Source: Perlabentimonas sp034006965 (GTDB lineage: Bacteria; Bacteroidota; Bacteroidia; Bacteroidales; Tenuifilaceae). From it: 17,125 nt of DNA. The notes beneath the pieces are model-generated. The model was not told the DNA's origin. It worked only from the letters and a program-made list of their open reading frames with translations, and ran no database searches. The position numbers and the translations under genes were made by a program. This document shows, piece by piece, positions 7,450 to 12,729 of this stretch; positions within the stretch are counted from its first letter, which is position 1, and every line of letters begins with the position of its first letter. The DNA lies in contig JAVERU010000064.1 of NCBI GenBank assembly GCA_034006965.1, positions 1 through 17,125 of the forward strand, given 5' to 3'.

Positions 7450-7756
7450 AAACAAATAAATAAAAACAATTCTTTTGATTGGTTTATACAGAATATTAAT
7501 ACTATAGCCCTCGTAGAGGGCATATAGCGATTGAAGAGATTAATACAAATGATTTTAAGCGCTTCGTAGATGCGCAATAAGGGCTCCTAATATCTATTGC
7601 ACGCCCTACGGCCTGCCTGCCTTCGGCAGTAAGGCAGGGGTGCTTTAGGTTTTGCTATTTAAACCCAATCGCTATCAACCCCTGTCTGCCAGCCAGGCAG
7701 GCTCTACGAGGGTATTGAAAATTGCTTAGCTTGACGGCTATGGCTGGCAAGCAGGC
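7412..7756. repeat. Large nested inverted-repeat element (~345 bp)
   Basis: The outer arms 7412-7443 and 7725-7756 are inverted copies matching at 28 of 32 positions. Inside them, AATAC, CCCTCGTAGAG and ATAGCGATTG (7498-7533) recur in reverse order and complement at 7666-7716. The right inner arm has gained a ~25-bp insertion that contains CTGCC/GGCAG palindromes. The core holds another small hairpin with a UUCG-type loop (7619-7631). No coding frame is apparent. It is probably a non-autonomous repeat into which smaller palindromes have inserted. Confidence 0.75.
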
Positions 7757-7829
7757 GTAACGCAGTGGAGTGAAGGATCTTATTTTGTAGCATTAATTTC
7801 CCCGGACAACAATGATAAATCACAAAGTA

Positions 7830-8789
7830 TTATTCTCCCACAAATTCAACAATTGCACTAATCAACTCTTCAGAAATAGGCAGGTCTGGGTTGATGTATG
7901 CTGCCATATTCTTTTCCCGTTCCATCTCAACCATCTTTAGCACGTGGTTCATCCCCTCAACCACTACCAGTTGTGCTAGCGGGTTGGCCTTAGCCAACAG
8001 TTCTGCATTTTCGGTCGAAACCTGAATATCGGTAGTCCCCTGTGCAATTAGTATTGGAATGGTTAGCTTGCCAAGCTCCACGGTTGGGTCTAATCTCATC
8101 CAGCTAGTTAGGTATGGTTGCACGCTGGGCCGAAAAAGCGATAGCAACATAGGGTTAATCCTTTTTACCTGTTGCCCGGTAGCAAGGCTATCGATTATAA
8201 TTTTAGCATCGTTAAGCATTGGTTCTGGGATTTGGCTCAATTGTTCTAAAAGGATTTTATCAATCCGTTTGCCCGAGCCAGCAATGGATATAAAGCCATC
8301 TACACCAACATTTTGCGCAGCAACCATTCCTATAAGCGATCCCTCGCTGTGTCCAGCTACACATATTTTTGAGTAGTTACCGCTCTCCTTGAGCATCGTG
8401 AGCCATATTGCAGCATCGTTAATGAAATCATCAAAAATAAGCTCGCTCTCGGGTTGGTTGCTGCGGCTAAAGCCTACACCACGTTTATCATATCGTAGCG
8501 ATGCTATTCCGTTTGTAGCTAACTCTTCGGCCAGAAACTTCAAACTGTTGTTGGTCATACCAAACTGGTTTCCATTCCTGTCGGTGGGGCCCGAGCCTGC
8601 AATAATAAGAACAACGGCTGGTTTTTCTTTGCCATCGGGTAGGAGCAGGGTTCCCCTTAGCGTGTCGCGTCCGTTGAATATTGCTACTTCCGATGAGCGA
8701 TAGGCTTTATCCCCATCGCTTTGCGCATTGGTTGTATATGCAGCACCAAAGCATAGCAAAAGCGCTGCAACTTGTATAAGCCTTTTCAT
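7830..8789 (-). CDS. Exported alpha/beta hydrolase
   Basis: A 319-residue protein from the ATG at 8789. An in-frame ATG at 8873 would lie inside the upstream zinc-ribbon gene and push the signal peptide inward, so I reject it. Residues 1-23 are a signal peptide (K-R, hydrophobic core, TTNAQ). The alpha/beta hydrolase fold is shown by the oxyanion region AGSGPTDRNGN (65-74), YDKRGVGFS (100-108), the nucleophile elbow GHSEGS with S148, the acid D254 in QGTTDIQV and the histidine H282 in GMNHVLK. An esterase, acyl- or peptide-hydrolase activity on periplasmic substrates is likely; the substrate cannot be told. It is the last gene of the five-gene minus-strand operon, 11 bp after the zinc-ribbon stop. 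No U-tract terminator is visible downstream; palindromic repeats follow. Confidence 0.92.
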   Translation of the reverse strand: MKRLIQVAALLLCFGAAYTTNAQSDGDKAYRSSEVAIFNGRDTLRGTLLLPDGKEKPAVVLIIAGSGPTDRNGNQFGMTNNSLKFLAEELATNGIASLRYDKRGVGFSRSNQPESELIFDDFINDAAIWLTMLKESGNYSKICVAGHSEGSLIGMVAAQNVGVDGFISIAGSGKRIDKILLEQLSQIPEPMLNDAKIIIDSLATGQQVKRINPMLLSLFRPSVQPYLTSWMRLDPTVELGKLTIPILIAQGTTDIQVSTENAELLAKANPLAQLVVVEGMNHVLKMVEMEREKNMAAYINPDLPISEELISAIVEFVGE

Positions 8790-8800
8790 CTCTGCTGATT

Positions 8801-9016
8801 TTATCCCACAAAGAAATCGAGCACATTTAGCGCTTTGCGCATGGGCACTTGGTAAAATTCGGTGTACCGGCATTTTACACAGGTGAATGAGCTGAACTTT
8901 CGGTTTTGGATATTGAAGATTCTGGTTAGCATGCTGCCTGCAATGTAGGCCTCACCAAGCTCAAAATCTTTGCTGCCGCACTTGGGGCAGGGTTGTTTCG
9001 ATCGTACTAATGGCAT
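8801..9016 (-). CDS. Small zinc-ribbon protein (DUF2082-like)
   Basis: A 71-residue protein with two CxxC knuckles, C10/C13 (CPKCGS) and C46/C49 (CVKCRYTEFY), which form one zinc ribbon. The spacing and the aromatic residues after the second pair resemble the short Zn-ribbon family sometimes labelled nucleic-acid-binding (DUF2082); I base this on pattern only. It has no signal peptide and is cytosolic. It lies 7 bp downstream of the CPBP protease gene and 11 bp upstream of the hydrolase gene, so the three are surely co-transcribed. Confidence 0.85.
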   Translation of the reverse strand: MPLVRSKQPCPKCGSKDFELGEAYIAGSMLTRIFNIQNRKFSSFTCVKCRYTEFYQVPMRKALNVLDFFVG

Positions 9017-9023
9017 GGTTTTT

Positions 9024-9947
9024 TTAATTTTGTTTGTTTAAGGTCTGGGCCAGCGTTTGCCCCATAATCTTTTCTTTTGATATTTTATAGTCGTAGATAT
9101 AGATAGCAAGAGCAACCATTGCTAAAGCAATAAGGCCAGCTAATCCCGTTACGCCTACCGTAAGGTCGGTGCCTCCAACCACAAGCATTATGCTTAAACC
9201 GGCAGTTCCATTAATCACTCCATGCATTAATGCCGCAGCAATAACCGATTTTGCTTTAATGGCAATGTAGCTGAATGGGAACGAAAGCAGTATGCACCAA
9301 ATGGTCATCATTAGCACGCCAACTTGAGGGTTGTTAGGGTAGTTATGCCCCATCAGTATCATGGGGGCGTGCCATATTCCCCAAATAATCCCAATTATTA
9401 AGCTGGCTTTGGCAAAATGCAAATCTTTATACTCTTTTATCAGAAAACCCCTCCAACCCAACTCCTCACCAAATGCGGCAACAGCATTTATCGTAATGCC
9501 ACCAACAAATCCTTGGATAAGGGTTAAAAGAATTGGGTGTATGGGCGATGCAGCAAGCGCCTGCTGCATTCGCTCCATCTCCTCAGGTGTAATTAACCCC
9601 TCGAAGCGTGTGAAAAGACCCTCCATTTCCATCGAGAACGAGACCCCGGGAAACATTAGGCTTATGCCTATAGATAGCCCTGCATAAACAATTGGTATAA
9701 TAATGGCGACTAAAAACCACCAATTGAATTTAAACGATATAAAAAGCGATTTGGCAGCCTTTTGCTTATGAACAACTTTTTCGACAAAAAGGGCTGCAAG
9801 CATTGGAACAAACATATACAAAACGCCAAGGATAACTCCTTCGGTATCTTTGTATTCGTACCCCAAGCTTAAAAAAATTCCTACCATCGAGAAGTTGATG
9901 GTAAAGGTTATGATAAGGAATAACCATAGCTTGCTAATCTTTTTCAT
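9024..9947 (-). CDS. CPBP-family intramembrane glutamic endopeptidase (CAAX/ABI type)
   Basis: A 307-residue polytopic membrane protein with about eight hydrophobic segments (approx. 7-28, 38-57, 76-99, 137-158, 181-200, 209-231, 234-256, 265-285). All three motifs of the family are present: EELGWR (E161, E162, R166), the second motif IWHAP with H193, and HGVIN (H242, N246). The glutamates activate water for cleavage of substrates within the membrane. Bacterial members process peptides, confer bacteriocin immunity or act in stress signalling; which applies here is not visible. Its start overlaps the 3' end of the RHH gene by 14 bp, so translation is probably coupled. The long acidic stretch at 104-130 is probably an extramembrane loop. 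Confidence 0.94.
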   Translation of the reverse strand: MKKISKLWLFLIITFTINFSMVGIFLSLGYEYKDTEGVILGVLYMFVPMLAALFVEKVVHKQKAAKSLFISFKFNWWFLVAIIIPIVYAGLSIGISLMFPGVSFSMEMEGLFTRFEGLITPEEMERMQQALAASPIHPILLTLIQGFVGGITINAVAAFGEELGWRGFLIKEYKDLHFAKASLIIGIIWGIWHAPMILMGHNYPNNPQVGVLMMTIWCILLSFPFSYIAIKAKSVIAAALMHGVINGTAGLSIMLVVGGTDLTVGVTGLAGLIALAMVALAIYIYDYKISKEKIMGQTLAQTLNKQN

Positions 9948-10107
9948 CTGTTGATGTTTTTTTATATCGCCCTGCTTTTTTCAGCGCCTGATCTATAATC
10001 CATTCTATCTGACCATTTATGCTACGGAACTCATCGGCCGACCACTTCTCCAAAGCCTCCAGCTTGTCCGGATCAATCCGTAGCACAAATGATTTCTTTT
10101 TCGCCAT
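9934..10107 (-). CDS. 57-residue Arc-like ribbon-helix-helix protein
   Basis: A short gene between the SPFH and CPBP genes. It starts with ATG at 10107 and stops with TAG at 9934-9936. The product opens MAKKKSFVLRID, a basic beta-strand typical of Arc/MetJ DNA-contacting ribbons. It continues with PDKLEALEKWSADEF and the SINGQIEWIIDQALKKAG helix, matching the RHH pattern (strand, helix A, turn with N-G, helix B). It would be a dimeric DNA-binding protein, possibly autoregulating this operon. It begins 7 bp after the SPFH stop and overlaps the protease start by 14 bp. RHH proteins can also be antitoxins, but no toxin gene is adjacent in the classical sense. The frame is free of stops and composition is coding-like, so I am confident it is real. 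Confidence 0.88.
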   Translation of the reverse strand: MAKKKSFVLRIDPDKLEALEKWSADEFRSINGQIEWIIDQALKKAGRYKKTSTDEKD

Positions 10108-10114
10108 AACTTAT

Positions 10115-11086
10115 CTATTGGTGTAACGTCCCGGCATTTACAATTGGAGTTGCCGACTCCTCGGAGCAAAGCACTACCATTAGGTTGCTAATCATGGCGG
10201 CTTTCTTCTCGTCGTCGAACTCAATGGTTTTCTCCTCGGCCAATTTATTCAGCGCCAGCTTAACCATCCCCACAGCGCCCTCAACAATCTTTTCGCGAGC
10301 CGATATAATGGCATCGGCCTGCTGGCGGCGTAGCATTACGGCGGCAATCTCGGGGGCATAGGCAAGGTAGTTTATGCGTGCTTCAACCACCTCAATACCT
10401 GCAATGGCAAGACGTTCGTTGATTTGCTCCTCAAGTATTTTGTTAATATCATCGCCGTGCGAGCGTAGGGTTAGCTCTTTAGCGCTTTCGGCCTCGTTCA
10501 TATCGTAGGCAAACATCCCAGCAACGTAGCGAAGGGCAGCGTCGCACTGTATCTTAACGAAGTTCTGGTAGGCCATCATCTTCTCGTTAAGTCGGGCGGT
10601 GGATGTTGCCCCAGCAGTATTGGCAGCCATCGATGCGTTGTCGACTAGGAATGATGCTTTGTACGTGTCGAACAGTCGCCATACTAGCACCATACCGATC
10701 ATGATGGGGTTTCCGCTCTTGTCGTTCACCTTAATGGGATCGGCATCGAGATTGCGGGCGCGAAGCGTAAGCTTTTGCTTGGCGTAGAATGGGTTTACCC
10801 AAAAGAAACCGTTCTCTTTAACCGTTCCCTCGTACTTGCCAAAGAAAACCATTACTCGTGCCTCGTTGGGTTCAATTTGCATAAATCCTCCCCAGAATAT
10901 ACAGTTTAGGACAAACAGTACTCCCAGTCCAATGCCCGATAGGGTAGCCATTAGCGGGCTGATGCCTGAAGCGCTAACCAGCTTAATGAATAGGAATACG
11001 ATGCCAAATAGTAGCAGAAAGTTGAAGATTAGCATTAGTATGCCGTTCAACTTTAATCCTTTGAAGGGTTCTTCCTGTGTTTTCAT
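10115..11086 (-). CDS. SPFH/band-7 domain membrane protein (flotillin/stomatin superfamily)
   Basis: A 323-residue protein with two N-terminal membrane segments (about 13-37 and 45-68), then an SPFH domain (about 69-260) starting at QIEPNEARVMVFFGKYEGTV and including the hydrophobic ENGFFWVNPFY loop. The INERLAIAGIEVVEARINYLAYAPEIA segment is the typical end of the band-7 fold. A helical Ala/Glu-rich stretch (262-307), starting at RRQQADAIISAREKIVEG, would drive oligomerisation. SPFH proteins form ring or microdomain assemblies that recruit and regulate membrane proteases. Being first in an operon with a CPBP protease is suggestive of such a partnership, but this is inference. A clear Bacteroidota promoter lies 35 bp upstream. 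Confidence 0.93.
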   Translation of the reverse strand: MKTQEEPFKGLKLNGILMLIFNFLLLFGIVFLFIKLVSASGISPLMATLSGIGLGVLFVLNCIFWGGFMQIEPNEARVMVFFGKYEGTVKENGFFWVNPFYAKQKLTLRARNLDADPIKVNDKSGNPIMIGMVLVWRLFDTYKASFLVDNASMAANTAGATSTARLNEKMMAYQNFVKIQCDAALRYVAGMFAYDMNEAESAKELTLRSHGDDINKILEEQINERLAIAGIEVVEARINYLAYAPEIAAVMLRRQQADAIISAREKIVEGAVGMVKLALNKLAEEKTIEFDDEKKAAMISNLMVVLCSEESATPIVNAGTLHQ

Positions 11087-11120
11087 ATTTTTTTAGATTA
11101 ATGATATTAAAATGGTATCA

Positions 11121-11153
11121 CAAATATATCATATTGAATTTGAATAAAGCAAA
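11121..11153 (-). promoter_or_regulatory. Promoter of the SPFH operon
   Basis: On the minus strand TTTG (11150-11153) and TATATTTG (11121-11128) are separated by 21 nt, matching the Bacteroidota -33/-7 arrangement TTTG-N19-21-TAnnTTTG. Transcription would begin near 11114, with a leader of ~28 nt. The -33 box lies at the end of the T-tract of the preceding terminator. Confidence 0.75.
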
Positions 11154-11183
11154 AAAAAACCAGAAAAAATTTCTGGCTTTTTT
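11151..11183 (-). terminator. Bidirectional terminator between the 71-residue gene and the SPFH operon
   Basis: CCAGAAA (11160-11166) and TTTCTGG (11170-11176) form a stem. On the minus strand it is followed by nine T, and on the plus strand by six T after one C. It mainly serves the minus-strand gene ending at 11205. Confidence 0.8.
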
Positions 11184-11204
11184 AAATGGTAATGTAACCT
11201 GTTG

Positions 11205-11420
11205 TTAGTTAGTTCGATTCATTATCCTTTGGATAACTTCGTCCGAGACATCAGGCGCTTTTTCGTCAATATCTTTCAGAAGATTTTGGAATGTATCCAG
11301 AGGTTTTAACAGGTTGTGTAGGTTGTAAATTTCGTCAATCTGATAATCCTGAAAGCTCTGGAGGTTCCATAGAATTGGAGTAAAAGTTTTATTCATAGGC
11401 ATTTTACTGTTGGTATGCAT
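11205..11420 (-). CDS. Small protein of unknown function
   Basis: A 71-residue cytosolic protein, charged and rich in Leu, Asn and Asp, with no Cys, signal peptide or membrane segment. It appears helical after a short N-terminal strand (TFTPILWNL). It ends in an acidic segment (DIDEKAPDVSD) and a VIQRIMNR helix. Short proteins ending 'P-D-V-(S/P)-(D/E)-E-...-I-(M/L)-N' are, to my recollection, seen next to ECF sigma factor genes in this phylum, and the sigma gene here is the next gene upstream on the same strand. Several ATGs (residues 1, 7, 9) could be the start. It ends 22 bp before a proper terminator, which supports a real gene. Function unknown; a regulatory partner of the sigma factor is only a guess. 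Confidence 0.6.
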   Translation of the reverse strand: MHTNSKMPMNKTFTPILWNLQSFQDYQIDEIYNLHNLLKPLDTFQNLLKDIDEKAPDVSDEVIQRIMNRTN

Positions 11421-11613
11421 TGCATAAATTAGTTTTCAACAGTAAAACGACTATAACAACCTGATATTGTAATTTCGTTTTAAAATTTATTGGTATGATT
11501 TTTATTCAACCAAAAAACCTACAGAAATAAATGTCTTTAAGCGCTACATAGTGGAACTCTTGCGAATTTTGTAGAACGCATATTCTATGTAACCCAAATG
11601 TTGAGAAAGTCGC
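11421..11613. other. Gene-free spacer between the small gene and the MITE
   Basis: AT-rich, without a reading frame I can support. It contains a weak 7-bp pair AAAACGA/TCGTTTT (11444-11450, ~11474-11480). It also contains an interrupted hairpin TACATAG...CTATGTA (~11546-11591) with TGCG/CGCA inside. No convincing TAnnTTTG promoter for the small gene is seen on the minus strand. Confidence 0.4.
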
Positions 11614-11622
11614 AAAGGAAAT

Positions 11623-11828
11623 CACTACTGACCGACTAATAAATATAGATTTCTCGCTTCGCTCGAAATGACAGTACTTTCAAGAGGTCTAAGGGGAGAG
11701 GGGGGTGAAGGCGGCTACGCCGCCTTCACCCCCCTCTCCCCTACAGCGTAACAGCCTGTCATTTCGAGCGAAGCGAGAAATCTATTACATTATTATCATT
11801 TAAAAAAATACTTAGTTGGACACTAGTG
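11623..11828. mobile_element. Intact 206-bp palindromic MITE-like element with 9-bp target duplication
   Basis: It is bounded by perfect direct repeats AAAGGAAAT at 11614-11622 and 11829-11837, directly abutting the element. The termini are imperfect inverted repeats: the left reads CACTACTGACCGACTAATA, the right (minus strand) CACTAGTGTCCAACTAAG. Within are perfect 30-bp arms (11645-11674 and 11756-11785) containing TCGCTTCGCTCGAAATGACAG. A central perfect 24-bp hairpin (11692-11715/11719-11742, loop TAC) begins GGGGAGAGGGGGG. It encodes nothing, so it must be mobilised in trans by a transposase encoded elsewhere. A 9-bp duplication occurs in IS1 and some IS4-type families; the source is not identifiable here. 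It sits 55 bp after the sigma factor stop. Confidence 0.9.
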
Positions 11829-11883
11829 AAAGGAAATATATGCTACTATGATCCACAAATACCTTAAAAGTCAACGTTTGTTT

Positions 11884-12477
11884 CTATTTGGATAGGCAAA
11901 TATTTCTCTCCTCCATAATCTTCCGCATATTAATAAGGGCATACCGCATACGACCCAAGGCCGTGTTGATGCTCACATTGGTTTGCTCGGCAATCTCCTT
12001 AAAGCTAAGCCCTGCATAGTGCCTAAGCAGAACAACCTCTTTCTGCTCGTCGGGGAGGCAGTCCACAAGTACCCTTACCTCCGATAGTATTTGGTCGTAA
12101 ACAATATGCTCCTCCACATTCTTATCAGAGAAGCGCGACGAGTTAAAAATATCCACCGGGGTACTCTCGTTCGAAACCGTATTAAGCTGTTTTTCGCGCC
12201 TAAAATGGTCAATTATTAGGTTGTGGGCAATTCGCATCACCCACGAAACGAAACGTCCGTTATCGGTGTATTTTCTAAACTGTAGCGATTGAATTACCTT
12301 AACAAAGGTGTCCTGAAAAATATCTTCGGCCAAAGTATGATTCTTAACTAAAAGTAATATGTAGCCAAATACTCTTTTGCGATGCCTACGGATAAGGGTA
12401 TCAATTGCCTGCTGATTGCCCGAAATGAACTGCTCTACAAGCTCATTATCGGTTTGATGCTTTGTGCTCAAATCCAT
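11884..12477 (-). CDS. ECF-type RNA polymerase sigma factor (sigma-70 family)
   Basis: A 197-residue protein. Sigma region 2 covers about 11-95 (ELVEQFISGNQQAIDTLIRRH, then AEDIFQDTFVKVIQSL and RFVSWVMRIAHNLIIDHFRR). Region 4 covers about 131-187 (LPDEQKEVVLLRHYAGLSFKE, then IAEQTNVSINTALGRMRYAL, the helix-turn-helix that reads the -35). There is no region 1 or 3, as expected for the extracytoplasmic-function group. It directs RNA polymerase to a dedicated set of promoters, usually for stress or envelope functions. No anti-sigma with a membrane segment is adjacent; the small gene at 11205-11420 lies downstream across the inserted MITE. The gene is divergent from uvrA. The AAGGAG directly before the ATG has no spacing and is not a working Shine-Dalgarno. 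Confidence 0.94.
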   Translation of the reverse strand: MDLSTKHQTDNELVEQFISGNQQAIDTLIRRHRKRVFGYILLLVKNHTLAEDIFQDTFVKVIQSLQFRKYTDNGRFVSWVMRIAHNLIIDHFRREKQLNTVSNESTPVDIFNSSRFSDKNVEEHIVYDQILSEVRVLVDCLPDEQKEVVLLRHYAGLSFKEIAEQTNVSINTALGRMRYALINMRKIMEERNICLSK

Positions 12478-12585
12478 CTCCTTACTTATTGATTAGTTGG
12501 GTAGATGTGATTCTATAGGCAATCGATTTTAATGGTTAGTGTTTGTATTTGCTAGCATTTACTGTGCCAAATAAGCGAAAAAAAA

Positions 12586-12613
12586 CAAATCTACCAAAAA
12601 AATGTAATACAAA
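12586..12613 (-). promoter_or_regulatory. Possible promoter of the sigma factor gene
   Basis: On the minus strand, TAGATTTG (12586-12593) matches TAnnTTTG. A TTTG at 12610-12613 lies 16 nt upstream, shorter than the usual 19-21. The leader would be ~100 nt. Confidence 0.35.
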
Positions 12614-12702
12614 AGACTGCTATGAGTTGATTATTAGGGAAATGATGATTGTAATGCTGTGAGCCTGTGTGTTTACCAATGGTATAAAAGCAAATCTTTG
12701 CC

Positions 12703-12710
12703 TACATTTG
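12703..12710 (+). promoter_or_regulatory. Candidate -7 element for uvrA
   Basis: TACATTTG fits TAnnTTTG and lies 19 bp before the uvrA ATG, giving a very short leader. No clear -33 box is present at the expected distance. Confidence 0.45.
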
Positions 12711-12729
12711 TGGGTTAATTTCTACAGTA

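Noticed and set aside
7199..7460. Target-site duplication around the decayed element at 7208
   Set aside because: The 9 bp before 7208 (ATAAATTAC) have no match near any plausible right end; the right boundary itself is uncertain.
8790..8873. Upstream ATG at 8873 as the start of the hydrolase
   Set aside because: The added 28 residues are the out-of-frame reading of the zinc-ribbon gene and would bury the signal peptide; ATG 8789 begins directly with a proper leader.
11205..11420. Antitoxin/toxin assignment for the small protein next to the SPFH operon
   Set aside because: It is separated from the RHH gene by a terminator, a promoter and the SPFH gene, and shows no toxin or antitoxin motif.
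12473..12486. AAGGAG before the sigma factor ATG as a Shine-Dalgarno
   Set aside because: It directly abuts the ATG with no spacer, and ribosome binding in this phylum rarely relies on such a site.
12478..12729. SOS/LexA-type operator in the shared region between the sigma factor gene and uvrA
   Set aside because: I saw no clear dyad of adequate length there, and the LexA site of this group cannot be assumed.
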